Shown one piece after another: positions 37,608 to 50,555 of a stretch of DNA of 64,000 nucleotides; the stretch's first letter is position 1; each line of letters begins with the position of its first letter. Position numbers and translations under genes: made by a program. Location of the stretch: the NCBI GenBank assembly GCA_030549775.1, contig CM060175.1, positions 30,336,762-30,400,761 of the forward strand. The letters are read 5' to 3'. Source of the DNA: Tamarix chinensis. Taxonomy: Eukaryota; Streptophyta; Magnoliopsida; Caryophyllales; Tamaricaceae. The notes below the pieces were generated by a model. It was not told the origin of the DNA and did not search any database. It saw only the letters and a list, made by a program, of their open reading frames with translations.

Positions 37608-39030
37608 TTAAGATCCTATTTGGTTTTACTTAGGAAAAGTAGTTTTTTATATAATAATTATAAAAATTTATTTTAGATTAATAATATTGTTTGGTTTTAC
37701 TTTTAAAAAGTTATTTTTGAAATTAATTATCTAAAACTACTCTGTATTAGTTAAAAATAAAAAGTAAATCCAGCTTACTTATCTTAAGTAGCTAATTTCT
37801 AAAAGTGATTTTGAAAAAAAAATTACGGTACATAGCTTCTTGTTAATGAAAACTCATTTTTATGAGGTATAATTTTGCTCCATTGCTTGACTGTGTGTCA
37901 TCTCTCGCTCGAATCCCTCCCTCTTGCTCGACTTTGCCTATATTCACTACATAATCCATCTACATATTCGTCGCAATTTGCACTCATTCCATCAGCACTC
38001 ATGGATGATATTTTGCTTCCACCATTCCCAACTACTCAATTAGTTGAGACTGTCGAGCCTTCTCCCTTTGCTACTAATTTTGCAACATTGTTGCAAAATT
38101 TGTTTCGAGGTATGTATACAATCTATGTTTGGTTGGTAATTTTGTTTATCTTACTTAAATTTATCACTGATTTAAGATGTTTGGGTTCGAATGGTATCTG
38201 CATTGTTGTATTAGGGAATTATATGGTGATGTTTGTAATGTTAGATTTGTGGCTGCAAGACTACATTTAATACTGTTGTACTCGGGTATTATCTATTTGG
38301 CATGGGATAAATCTAGCAGTGGGTTTTATGGCACTTGCATATTTATAACTTTGTGGGTCCATGTTGGTTTTTTCATCTTCCATAGTTCTTCTTGTCAGAT
38401 ACTAGATGTGAGGTCTACTTGCGATTAGATTATGTCCATGGTTAATTTTGTTTAATGGAAGCACTTTTCACCTTCCTGTAAGATTAATCGTTTTTTCTCC
38501 CCTAGGGGTCATCATCTTTGTTGTCTCTACTGATAGTAAAACTGTTATGTGGGGCAACTTTGCACCTATACAAGTTGCCAAAAGGCATTCAACTATGAAA
38601 TGTGACCGCGCAACTCTTAGCTATTGAATTTCACAAGACCTAATTGGATTATAATCAGCATGTTATCTCCTAAGGGATATTGGAAAAAGAAATTGCTTCT
38701 ATTGAACATAAAATTAACGAGCTTTATCCAACACTAATTTATGTGTTGACAAGGAATGTTAGGATTGACACATTTCTTTGGATGATACTACATAATCTAA
38801 TTCTTGATTCTTTGTAACAAATAATTTTAACCACATCAATTTAGAAATAATTACCAACCACTAACAAAAGATTATGAGCTCATTAATCGCAACCTATCTA
38901 TTTCTTAAAGAAGCTTAAGACTAGCTCACTACTCACAAGATATACATAATAATAAAAATAGTAATAATACTAATAATGGTATAATTCAAAATAATATGAA
39001 ATAGGGCTTCGACCCTTCATTGAAATAATA
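37608..39030 (+). mobile_element. Duplicated exon-intron unit, copy 1 (possible DNA-transposon fragment)
   Basis: Starts at ATCCTATTTGGTTTTACTT, replacing ~1 kb family sequence that continues elsewhere as GATTAAGTGGCTAAACC. The second copy (59694-61135) starts AGCCTATTTGGTTTTACTT. A GGSCCTRTTTGG-like start next to TTA is reminiscent of PIF/Harbinger ends, but no right terminus or transposase was found. The unit includes a leader with CTCGCTCG/CTTGCTCGAC repeats, the exon at 38001-38109, and intron-like sequence. The two copies differ by scattered substitutions and small indels. Confidence 0.4.
38001..38109 (+). CDS. Putative first exon, unknown protein (copy 1, open)
   Basis: ATG at 38001 begins MDDILLPPFPTTQLVE and runs 36 codons to CGAG before GTATGTATAC, a strong plant splice-donor match. 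The segment is Pro- and acidic-residue-bearing and continues VEPSPFATNFATLLQ. A longer in-frame extension upstream from 37875 is also open, but the pyrimidine-rich text there looks like a leader. In the paralogous exon at 60084-60192 a TGA interrupts the frame near its end, so this copy is the better preserved. I do not recognise the protein, and no convincing second exon follows; the reading frame past the donor (GMYTIYVW...) looks intronic. Confidence 0.35.
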
Positions 39031-39119
39031 ATTATGTGTCGTTGAAAAGAATGCATACTAGATCACTCATATGTTGAGCTATACCAAAGGACGGTTAGTT
39101 TTGAAACATGCATTGTGGT

Positions 39120-40160
39120 AATGTAAATAGCCAAGACCAGCTTGCTAGAGGTTTAGGATTCCCTAGATACGTAGCCTAAAAACATTTGAGATTACTTTTG
39201 AAAATAAAAGCATTGTTATATTAAAGGTTTCTCCCACATTCCTAATCAACTAGTTAGATCCTAAGTAAACTATTTTTACTTTTTTTAATACTAAATTTAT
39301 CTAACGAAGGATGACATAGTTCTTTTTTAGCAAATAAATTACTCTAGATAGCATCTCAAACACAAAAAAGCAAATAGCATCATTGTCTAGCTCATATAGG
39401 ATATTTTGTTTTCATAGAAGCAGATGTGAAATATCTAATAGCATGCATTAAAATTTTTGGTCATATCATAGCATGTAAATTCTTAAAATAAAAATAATAA
39501 TAAATAAAAATAATAAAAATAATAAAAATAGAGTAGCTCACACAAAGAGAAATAAAAAATTTTCTACTGCCCTCATCCTCGATGTAAAACTAAAATTAAA
39601 GGGAAAAAAATAAATGTCATGTAATATTACTGTCTGCCTCAAGATAATACCTAAAAATTTTAACCTCAACAAAACCTATAAACAATATATAGACAAAGCA
39701 AACATCTAACTCCTAGTCAAGATAGAACTATAACAATGACGTACAAAGCAGGCTGATAACACAATCATGTAATAAAAAGGGCAGTAAGTATTATTTCCCT
39801 AGGTTTGAAACTTAAATAACAAATGCGACTACAGGAAGGGAGGGGGGGGGGAAACTAAATAAGATAAGAACAGAAGAATGTAAATCTGGGTTTTTTCTTG
39901 AAGAGATTTCAGTAGACAATAAAATATGGTGTCAAGGGCAAACAAGGAACTGTTTTCTTCTTCTAAGTTTGATTCATTTCATGTGATGTCACTCATTTTT
40001 GGAAAACTCTAATACTACCCTTACCTTTTTTGCTACTATCAAGTATATACAAAAATAGAAATGAAGAGATTTCAGTTGACAATAAAATAAGGTGTCATGG
40101 GAAGCAATGAAATTTTAAATTGGAGTTTTAGTAATGATAATAAATTTTTTTAAATATGTA
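39120..40160. repeat. Dispersed module, second long copy (matches 16921-18080)
   Basis: Carries the same sequence order as 16921-18080: GCCAAGACCAGCTTGCTAGAGG, CAGATGTGAAATATC, a CAAGCCAGGCTGATAACAC-type region, and GGTGTCATGGGAAGC. A run of ten G lies near 39842-39851. No open frame shared with the first copy. Confidence 0.6.
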
Positions 40161-40360
40161 TGCATGTGTGAGGGTGTGTTATATTATCATTCATCGATCA
40201 ATATTGATTTCTCAAAATTAATCAAAAACTATGGTAGTAGATCTAGCCCCAACTGGCATCAATTCTATCTCCTAAAAAATTATTGCCAATTCTTTAATTT
40301 TATGCCTTTCACAAGAAATTACATGATTACATGTTCTCAAATATGGCATAAAATGAGAAT
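40160..40360 (-). pseudogene. Gene-relic flank shared with 24240 and 33060
   Basis: TGATCAATATTGATTTCTC, AATCAAAAACTATSGTAG and TCTAGCCCCAACTGGC blocks recur at 24280-24340 and 33090-33150. They precede the exon relics in the same spacing in each copy, so they probably belong to the same ancestral locus (an intron or untranslated part on the minus strand). Confidence 0.4.
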
Positions 40361-40471
40361 AGGAAGCATTGTGTACCTCTTGGCATGCAACTATATAAGC
40401 TTCCAATCTAGACAGCCAGTAATCCTAGCATAAAATATACAACGACTATAAAGCTCTTAGGTACCTTTCCC

Positions 40472-40663
40472 CTAGCGGCGGATTGTATAACTGCCTCTTA
40501 TCATTTTGTGTGAACTTCTACCAATGGCTTGAATGCCATTTCCATTAGAACAACCATCAGATCCACCGGAACACCACTTGCTCTCTTGATCAATCTGCCT
40601 TTTGTAGTCCTGCATTCTTTCATTGAGAGAAGCCTTCTTATAGTAGGAACTTTCTCTTGCCTG
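40472..40663 (-). pseudogene. Gene-like exon relic, copy 2, best preserved
   Basis: After a pyrimidine-rich CTTATTTTCAG acceptor the frame reads QARESSYYKKASLNERMQDY, then KRQIDQESKWCSGGSDGCSN, then GNGIQAIGRSSHKMIRGS, and stops at TAG shortly before AAAG|GTACCT, the apparent donor shared with the relic at 33375. In that relic the TAG position is a sense codon, but it has a different stop upstream. The composition (Ser/Gly/Lys-rich, no membrane segment) suggests a soluble protein or linker. I do not recognise the family. Three partial copies in the window, each damaged differently, argue for a duplicated gene fragment rather than an active gene. Confidence 0.5.
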
Positions 40664-41269
40664 CTGAAAATAAGCCAAAATCTACAGGGTTCCCAACACT
40701 ATAAATGTTCATGCATGACTCCTGATGTAAATCAGCAATATAGTTCACTGTACTTTTTATCCCAAATCATACAGGAAAATTCTAAGAACCAGTATATCTA
40801 CCAGCCAAGTATTTTCTTATTATGAATCATAATTGATAATTCAGCAGTTGCGCCAAATTTAGATAAAAAATTGAGCTACGATCTAGATTTAGCACAAACC
40901 ATATTTTGTGATACTTCTATCATTTTTTATTATGTAAGAACTTGGAAAACTACTGAATATTATCCCATCATTATCAATTTCCCGTAAACATCAATGTGGA
41001 ACACCACCAAATAGCCTAGCACCACTACCTCCTATTAGGGAAATAAATCAAACAAATCCTCAAATGCCAGCACAATATTACCCAAAAGTCAGAAACCCAT
41101 ATAGAAAAGTTCATCTCACAAACCTTTTAGTTCCTCTCTTTCATCCACTTCCTTCAATAGTAGCCCAACAAATTTTTACATAAAAACAAAGAAAACATCC
41201 AGCATGATGCATAACAAAATCGAGGTCCAAAACAAACAACCATTGTAGTTGAATCCATCTGAGGTTGTG

Positions 41270-41510
41270 CAATCAAGGGTGTTAACTCCCTCTAAGGTGA
41301 GCCTGTACTCCATTCCTTTAAACGAGGAATGCGGACTCTAAGAACTGCATATTGAGTCGTTCATTCACTCCTCATGTCCAGCACCATCTAACGCCTTTTT
41401 GGAGCTTCCAGTGGTACTGGTAGGAGTTCGTTCACTCACTCCTACTGGGAATCCAGAGTCTTGTCCTCATCCGAGGAAAATCCTCCTCCAGCCTATTCAA
41501 TATCAAATAT
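41270..41510. other. GC-richer insert of unknown nature
   Basis: This ~240 base island interrupts block a-b of the array and is absent from the parallel places at 47870 and 49335. It contains near-repeats TCGTTCATTCACTCCTC and TTCGTTCACTCACTCC and a CCAGTGGTACTGG palindrome. Size and isolation suggest a small non-autonomous element, but its ends were not resolved. Confidence 0.35.
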
Positions 41511-44500
41511 ATCAGTTACATTTTTCTAAAAACATCATATAGTGATGATAGAACCTTTATTGTTTGATTGTTTCGAGTAGAACACTTCTTCCTGTTATGT
41601 TAGAAGGCACCTTCTCATAGAATGGATGATCGGGTTAGTCCAAGTTTCCTTATTGTCTACATTCTAGCAATCCATAAGAAGGCATGTGGCACACAAAATA
41701 CTGGGAATTAAATAACTATTTTTATTAATATTAATTTATGAATGAAGAATGATAAAATTTTATATAAATATGCCATATTCAAAAAACAAAACATACTAAA
41801 ATTTCTCAAGGCTTACATATATTAGATATCATATATAACCAATGAAATGCACAAAAATGGAAGGGAAATGTAGATGAAATAATAAACAGAAATTAAAATA
41901 AATAATCGATTATGACCGATGAAATAATAACCATCTACTTTATCTCAAAAGTATCAAGTACTATAAAAGCTTATTTACTTTCTTATTATTAATATAACCA
42001 GCTGTTAATTTGAACTGCCAATGCTCTGATTTTTTTCCTCTCTCAATTGGATAAGTGGGGGGGGGACACTTTTGACCCATAGCCTTCCCTATTTTGGAGG
42101 CATTTCTTCCTCACCAGACTTGAAACAAATAATTGCCCAAATTTGCACACAAATTGCAGAAGCAAATAACAAACAATCATACTTTAACAAATTTACCAGA
42201 AGAAACTTCTTCAACAATTCAAAAGCAGTCATCTGAAAGATCTTTGCAAATGCTTACGCTACAAACGTCCTTCCTACTGATCTAATCACTAGACCCTGTT
42301 TTAAGACTTAGTTAAGAAAAATAACCTAGATCTAAGCATAACTACATAGAAACACACACCCTTGCTCCCTTTTGGCACCCTTGGAAAGGCAAATTAAGAG
42401 ACCAAATAAGGAGAAGACATCCATGTCTTAGCAAAGATCTAACGAATGTGTAGTTAAAAGAAAATAGATATTAAGCTAAGCATTGAGTCTAAAACAAAAG
42501 TATTCTCCAAGTGTTTAATTATTATGCCACCATATTCACCGAATGATATGAAATCAATGGTTCAATTATCAGCACCTCAACAATTAGCAGATTCGCTTAA
42601 GCACCCAGCAAGAAAAGACAATATCATACCCTCCAATTAGATGAGAGCAACTCAACTCCATAGTAACAACTGCTTCAGCAGACTTTCAATGACTTCAATC
42701 ATATCTGTCAACTCTGATGTCCTCGCCGAAGCAAAATTATTCAGGAGTTTGACCTGCCAATAAATTCATAACAAAATTGAGAGTAGATGAAATATACATG
42801 TCCCCAACATGTGACAGAAGGGGCTTGAAATATATCTATTGAAAAGTGTGATAAGTGTGAGTATCAGTAATGGGCAGAGGAGTGACTTTCATGAAAATGA
42901 CTGAAAGCTTACCATGAGATGTGCACTATCGTCAAGCCAATGGTTCCCTTTAAAAGCTCCATGACCACTGGTCTAAATAGCCAAATGTGCCTCCCCACCT
43001 ACAGACTTCTAACAAAGTTTCCAATTCATGTAGGCAGCACATGACATCTGTACCAGAGATGGAACCGAGATCATCATATTATTCTTTAGAATTGCCTACA
43101 TGGCATACTTTTCTGTGGGGATATGGTTCAAAAACATACTTGATGCATAAATCACAATACATACAAAAGAACCGCTGCATCATAAGCATAGTAACATATT
43201 TAAAAGAAGGATGATATAATTCCATATAAATATGCCATATTTAGGAAACATACTAAAATATCTCAATAACTAGAGGCTTACATATATTAGATATCATAAA
43301 TAACCAATGAAACCCACAAAAATAGACGAGAAATGTAGATAAAGTAGTAAATAGAAATTAAAATAAATAATTGACAAAGACCTATGAAATAATAAACACG
43401 TACTTTAGTTCAAAAGTGTCTAGTACTCTAAAAGCTGATTTAATTTTATATTATTAATTCATTTCAAATGACGAGACTCATTGCGTTTCGAAGTAAATCC
43501 TGTACTGCTCTTAATTTTTTATCACAACTTTAACATAATTAATATCAAATAAAGTAATAATAATAAATTACATTAATAAAAAGGTCAACATGAATCAAAC
43601 AGGAAAAATAAGATAGGGGTGCAAGGACAATTAAGAGCTAGTTCATGGTCATTACCTATTTTCATGCAATGTGACTCATTTAAGGAACAAAATCTAATAA
43701 CATCAATATATTAATTACCATTTTAAATAAAGCATTATCAAATAAACTAATAAAAAATAAAGTCGCTATGAATCAAACAATGATATAGGGAATAGTGAAA
43801 GAAATTGTATTGTAGAGAAACAAAGAAAATAAATAGGGTCAAGGACAGCAGGTTGAAGAAGATAATGTATGAGAAAGAATTGAGTAAATGGTTGGAATGA
43901 TTATAGTTATTATTTAGAAGAACTAATGATATGATTTAAAATTATTTTATAAAAAATACCTTACATGGTAAAGTACTGAATACTAAATTAGATAGAATAT
44001 ATTATTTTATATTTACTTGTTTGTGGCTCATGCCATGAATGACGGTATGAACAAGTCCTCAAACACGCACAAAATCCTGAAACTAAAAGTTCAATGGATG
44101 TTAATTTTAACTGCCAATGCTCTAATCATTTTTTCTTTTTCTCTCCCATTTGGATCAGGGGAAAAACACTTTTGAACCATCAACCTCACTAATTTTGGAG
44201 GCAATTCTTCGTCACCAGACTTGAAACAAATAATTGCCCAAATTTTAACACAAATTGCAGAAGCAAATAATAAACAATCTTACTTAAACAAATTTACCTC
44301 AAGAAACTTCTTCATCAATTCAAAAATAGACATTTGAAAAAGCTTTGCAAATATTTATGCTACAAACGTACTTCCTACTAATCAAATCACAAGACCTTGT
44401 TTTGTGACTTATTCAAGAGAACTAACCTAGATCTAAGCACAACTACATAAAAACACACACCCCTGCTCCCTTTTAGCACCATTGGAAAGGCAAATTAAGA

Positions 44501-44662
44501 GACGAAATAAGGAGAAGACATCCATGTCTTAGCAAAGATCTAACAAATGTGTAGGTGAAAGAAAATAGATATTAAGCTAAGCATCGAATATCCAGGTTCA
44601 TCATAAGGTTCATAATATTCTTTAATGCGTCATGGTTCATCATAGTCTTTAATGCCTCAAGT

Positions 44663-44910
44663 ACATTCTCACTTTCAATGTCGTTCAAAACAACAGTCAA
44701 TCTGATAAGTTAAGTACAATTACGTTGCACCAAGAATCTGGATATGTAAGAGGTATTTAAAACAACAAAGGGTCCAAGCATCTACTTTGAGGACATTTTC
44801 ACTTTCAATGAATTTCAATACAACTATCAATCTGATAACTTGAGCACAATCATGTAGCATCGAGATTTTAGATATGTAAAAGGTAGTCAAAACAACAATG
44901 GCTCTAGGAA
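44663..44910 (-). repeat. Tandem pair of ~130 base units, possibly former coding sequence
   Basis: Two diverged units share CATTYTCACTTTCAATG, CAATCTGATAA, ATATGTAARAGGTA and CAAAACAACAA in the same order. On the minus strand both contain an IRLxVVLxxIESENVL reading, open over about 25-40 codons in each unit. Alternating Leu/Val and charged residues would suit a helical repeat protein, but no family is assigned. Confidence 0.4.
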
Positions 44911-44929
44911 TCTATTTTTACAAATTATA

Positions 44930-45040
44930 TTATTTCTTTTGTCAGAGACAATCTTTTTTCCGTTACTATTTCTTCAGTCAGAGATATTCTTCCCTCCCCC
45001 CTCATTATTTCTTCTGTGAGAAATACTTTCTACCCCACCT
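44930..45040 (+). repeat. Short tandem repeat TATTTCTTYWGTSAGAGA
   Basis: Three diverged ~40 base units (TATTTCTTTTGTCAGAGAC, TATTTCTTCAGTCAGAGAT, TATTTCTTCTGTGAGAAAT). The aromatic-rich frame at 44898-45092 is produced by them and is not taken as a gene. Confidence 0.6.
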
Positions 45041-46349
45041 TCTCTTGCCTTTTACTTCTCGAGTAATGAGAGAGGCAAACAATAAAAACTAGTTTATAGA
45101 TTTAAAGGAAATAACGTTCAATAAAAAATAATATGAGAAGACATCACATTAGAGGATTAGAACTCACCCCTTCGGTAGGATTTTTAAGCAAGAAATCTAA
45201 AACAAAAGTATTTTCCAAGTGTTTAATTATTATGCTACCATATTCATCGAATGACATGAAATCAAGAGTTCAATTATCAGCTCCACAACAATTAGTAGAT
45301 TCACTTAAGCACCTAGCAGGAAAAAGACAATAGCATACCCTCCGATTAGATGAGAGTGACTCGGACTAACCTTTAGTCTCAACTCCACAGTAACAGCTGC
45401 ATCCTGCAGACCTTCAATCATATCAATCAATACTTGACTTTGCTGCCAACACCAATCCCTGATGCCCTCACTGAGGAAAACTTACACACGAGCTTCACCT
45501 ACCAATAAATTTATAACAAAATTGAGAGGCCATGAAGAAATATGCATGTCCCCAATATGTGACCGAAGGGGCCTAAAACATATCTATTGAAAAGTGTGAT
45601 AAGTACGAGTATCAGTTATGGGCAGATTAACTTTGATGAAAATGATTGAAACCTTACCATGAGATATGCACTATCGTCAAGCTAATGGTTCCCTTTCAAA
45701 GCTCCATGACCACTGGCCTCAATAGCCAAATGTGCCACCCCACCTACAGAATTCTAACAAAGTTTCCAATTTAGGTAGGTAGCACATCACATCTGTACCA
45801 AAGATGAAACCAAGATCATCATATTATTCTTTAAAACTGCCTACACTACATTCTTTTCCGTGGCGATATGGTTCAAAAACATACTTGATGCATATATCAC
45901 AATACATACTAAAGAACCACTATTTCATAAGCATATTAACATATTTAAAAAAAATGTATTACCATCGAGCACTAGGAAAACATATCTATTGAAAAGTGTG
46001 ATAAGTGCAAGTATCAGTTGTGGGGAGCGTGACTTTGGTGAAAATGACTGAAAGCTTACCATGAGATAAGCACTATAATCAAGCCAATGGTTCTCTTTCA
46101 AAGCTCCATGATCATTGGTATCAATAGCCAAATGTGCCCCCACCTACAGACTTCTAACAAAATTCCCAATTTAGGTAGGCACCACAACACATCTGCACCA
46201 AAGATGAAACCGAGATCATCATATTATTCTTCAAAACTGCCTACATTGCATTCTCTTCCATGGGGATATGGCTGGAAAACATAGTCGATGCATAAATCAC
46301 AATACAAACAAAAGAATCACTATTTCATAAGCACAATAAGATAATTAAA

Positions 46350-47640
46350 AAAATTTTATTACTATCTCGCTCCAGGAACTCATAGGCTTAGGCACTGTAG
46401 CCTGAAGAAAAAGCTGAAATGTATCAACAAGGGAAAATAGAAACACTAATCCAAAGACAGAAGTAACATTCAATAAATAAGCTCTCAAATAAAATTCAAT
46501 AAGCTAGCCCCCAAATAACTCTTTATTCCTCTCCCATTACCTCACCCTAAAAAGAGCAAACATAAAAAACAGATAAAAAAGGCACTTTGTTTAGAAAGTA
46601 TCAGCTGACCTCTTCATAGAGCAAAATTCCGCAGAGTAGGTTCAAAATATCAACAGTTTGACGTAGTAGTGGATGTGACCACTAATTATTAAAGTAGTAG
46701 ATGGTGACCACTAGTTATCAAACTCATGCTTAGAGTTACCATACATGCTTTCTTGCTCAAGCACTCCACAACTTTTCTCCTACCCCTTCCTTTCTTTGTT
46801 GGAGCAGCATCAGATTCCACAAGAATCTGAGAAGTCAATGAGGCCACCATGGGAGGTCAAAGTCAGCATCAGCTTAATTTCTAGCCTATTGATTAGGAAT
46901 TTTGAGTGAGTAGAGCTGGTGTTCATGAGCGTACCTATAGATCGTGAAGTAGAAAGGATACCCAAAACACAACTGTCGTTCCATTTTATCACTTTCCCAC
47001 GCGCAACTTCAATTCTAGCCTATTCATCGGGTCAGTCAAGCTGAAAACAAAATTGGTCTTCACAAATACCAGTAGAGCAAGAAAACAGACGAAAAAATTA
47101 CTGTATTGTAGAAATAATTTCCCTTATGGTCAGCATCACATAAGCTCTAGAATCACCACTATTAGCAACCACCATTTCCTTAACAATGGACTACATATTT
47201 ATATATTTATCACAGATGTTCACCTTATAATTAAGAGAAAATAAGATCTCTAATTTAATAACACCAAATAAGAAAAGATAAAGAAATAAAACATAAAAAA
47301 ATTAAAACAAATCTTGATGCTTGCCCAAAATTGATAATCTAACCTTAAAAAAATATGGGAATATAAATTTAAATATTGGGAAGTAGAAAATAATCAACCA
47401 AATTATCTATTTAAAAAATCAAATATGGAGTTTTACGGACTAAACTCATATGTTTTTTACCTAAGAACAAGAAACTAAAATTGAGATTTTTGGAAATAAC
47501 CTCCCTATGCACTATTTCAGGCCTGTATCAGAACATTATTAAAACACGTATAACATATGCTACCTACCAATGCCTTGCCTATACATACCTCCATAGATAG
47601 AGAACATAAAATTGATGTGGAACAAGACCGACCAGCCTAC
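46350..47640. other. Non-repeated stretch inside the module array, no clear gene
   Basis: Between the last j block and block a the sequence does not match other parts of the window. It includes a diverged direct repeat near 46660-46720 (GTAGTAGTGGATGTGACCACTA and GTAGTAGATGGTGACCACTA). A short minus-strand frame at 46810-46992 lies in slightly GC-richer DNA but has no recognisable motif. Confidence 0.4.
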
Positions 47641-50225
47641 CACTACTACCTCCTATTGGAAACAAATCAAACAAATCCCCAAATGCCCGCACAATATTAC
47701 CCAAAAGTCAGAACCCCATGTAGAAAAGTTCATCTCACACACATTTAGTTCCTCTATTCCATCCACTTCCTTCAATAGTAGCCCAAAAGTTTTTTGCAAA
47801 GAAACAAAGAAAAGATCCACCATGATGAACGAGAAAATTGAGATACAAAACCAATAACCATTGTAGTTCACTCCATCTGACGCTATGGCATGCTGCACAC
47901 AAAATACTGGGAGTTAAATAATTATTTTTATTAATATCAATTTATAAGTGAGGGATGATAAAATTCTATATAAATATGCAATATTTAGGCAACATACAAA
48001 AATTTCTCAATGACTGGAGGTTTACATATATTATATATCATATATAACCCATGAAACGCAAATATATAGAAGAGAAATGAAGATGAAATAATAAATAGAA
48101 ATTAAAATAAATAATCGATTATGACTGATGAAATAATAAACAAGTACTTTATTTCAAAAGTATGCAGTAGACTAAAAGCTGATTTATTTTTATATTATTA
48201 ATTCATTTCAAACGACGTGACTAATTGCTCTCCGAAGTAAATCCAGTACTGCACTTAATTTTTTTATCACAACCTTGACATAATTAATATCAAATTAAGT
48301 AAAAATAAGAAATTACATAAATAAAAAGGTCAACATGAATCAAATAGATACAAGACACAGAGAAAAATAATATAGGGGTGCGACGACAATTAAGAACAAG
48401 TTCACGGCCATTAACTAATTCATGTAATGTAAGTCATTTGAAGTATCAAGATCTAATAATAAAAATATATTAATTATTGTTTTAAATAAAGCGATATCAC
48501 ATAAACTAATAAAAAGAAGAGTCGCTAGGAACCAAACAATGATACAAGGAATAGTGAAAGAAATTGTATTGCAGAGAAAGAATTAAATAAATGGGGTCAA
48601 AGATAACAAGTTGAAGAAGAAAATGCATGAGAAATAATGAATATACGGTTTGAATAATTATAGTTATTATTTAGAATAACTAATGATATGATTTAAAATT
48701 ATTTTATAAAAAATTCCTTACATGGTAAAGTACTGAATACTAAATAAGATATAATATATATTCACTTCTTCATCAATTCAAAAACAGTCATTCGAAAAAG
48801 CTTTGGAAATGTTTATGCTACAGATGTCCTTCTTACTGATCTAATCACAAGACCTTGTTTTGAGACTTATTCAAGAAAACTAACCTAGATCTAAGTATAA
48901 TTACATAGAAACACACACCCCTGCTCCCTTTTGGCACCCTCAGAAAGGCAAAATAAGATACCAAATAAGGAGAAGACATCGATGTCTTAGTAAAGATCTA
49001 ACGACTGTGTAGTTGAAAGAAAATAGATATTAAGCTAAGCATTGAATATCCAGGTTCATCATAAGGTAATAAGTTTTAAGATCAGATAGGAATTCAAGAA
49101 AAGTAAAGATGATGACAAAATTATCAAATAGGTAATGACTTACGTTCATATATTACCCAAAAGTCAGAACCCCATATAGAAAAGTTCATCTCCCACTCAT
49201 TTAGTTTGTTTATTTCATCCACTTCCGTCCATAGTAGCCCAAATTTTTTTTTGCAAAGAAACAAAGAAAAGATCCAACATGATGAATAAGAAAATCGAGA
49301 TACAAAACCTAAGACCATTGTTGTTCAATCCATCTGACGTTATGGTATGTAGCACACAAAATACTAGGATTTAAATAATTATTTTTATAAATATTAGTTA
49401 TAAGTGAAGGATGATAAAATTCTACATAAATATGCCATATTTAGGAAACATAATAAATTTCTCAATGACTGGAGGCTTACATATATTAGATATCACACAT
49501 AACCAATGAAACTTACAAAAATAGAAGAGAAATGTAGATGAAATAATTAATAGATATTAAAATAAATAATCGACTATGACCGATGAAATAATAAACAAGT
49601 ACTTTATGTTAAAAGTATCTAGTACTCTAAAAGCTTATATATTTTTATATTATCAATTCATTTCAAATGACGTCACTCATTGCTTTTTGAAGTAAATCCA
49701 GTATTGCCCTTAATTTTTTATCACAACTTTTAAGATAATTAGTATCAAATTATGTAACAATAATAAATTACATATAAAAAGGTCAACATGAATCAAATAA
49801 ATACAAGACACAGAGAAAAATAAGATAGGGGTGTGAGGACAATTAAGACCTAGTTCACGGTCATTAACTAATATCATGTAATGTAACTCATTTGAAGCAA
49901 CAAAATCTAATAATACCCATATATTAATTACCATTTTAAATAAAGCATTGTCAAATGAATTAATAAAAAATAGAGTTGCTATGAATCAAACAATAATATA
50001 AGGAATAGTGAAAGAAATTGTATTGGAGAGAAAATAAGAAAATAAATGGGGTTAAGGACAATAAGTTGAAGAAGAAAATGCATGAGAAACAATGAGTATA
50101 CGGTTCGAATGATTATAGTTATTATTTAGAATAACTAATGATATGATTTAAAATTATTTATAAAAAATGCCTTACATGGTAAATTACCGAATACTAAATT
50201 AGATATAATATATTATTTTCTATTC

Positions 50226-50555
50226 ACTAGTTGTGTAAAGAACAGGCGACCAACAACCCATGATCGTATGGAGCTTCCATAATTTTCACACAAGACTTAT
50301 GCTTGCACCAATTAATTAATATGAATCTACCATCTATGTGCCTGTAAGCATGCTTAGTTATTGTAGCTCCCCTTTTCTTTTTTCTTTGAGGGTTGTGAAG
50401 TAAAATATAAAAGGTGTATAAGTAACAACACCTAATCAGACATAACTACCATCGCACAAAAACCACCTATACTTCTCTCTCCAAAAATCACTGCTTTATT
50501 TACCAAAATACCACCAATTACACCATAAATATAGTACATCCGGTAAAATGATATA
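50226..50555 (-). other. Possible 3' untranslated region of the 50.5-51.8 kb candidate gene
   Basis: Single-copy in the window and less repetitive than the array to the left. Read leftward it follows the stop of the frame at 50556. A clear polyadenylation signal could not be fixed. Confidence 0.25.

Larger units (their letters stand above)
40850..50225. repeat. Array of composite ~2.5-3 kb modules
   Basis: Recurring blocks, in window order: a (41035; 47650; 49150), b-c (41687-41990; 43205-43440; 47886-48180; 49350-49640), d-g (43448-44030; 48196-48760; 49650-50225), h (42018-42490; 44115-44585; 48770-49060), i (42490-42650; 45197-45350), j (42912-43205; 45657-45950; 46058-46330). The order h-i-j-(a)-b-c-d-e-f-g repeats with deletions, so this is a tandem array of a composite unit. 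Recognisable strings include TGAAACAAATAATTGCCCAA, GATATGATTTAAAATTATTT and CCATGACCACTGG. None carries a domain I can name. Confidence 0.7.
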
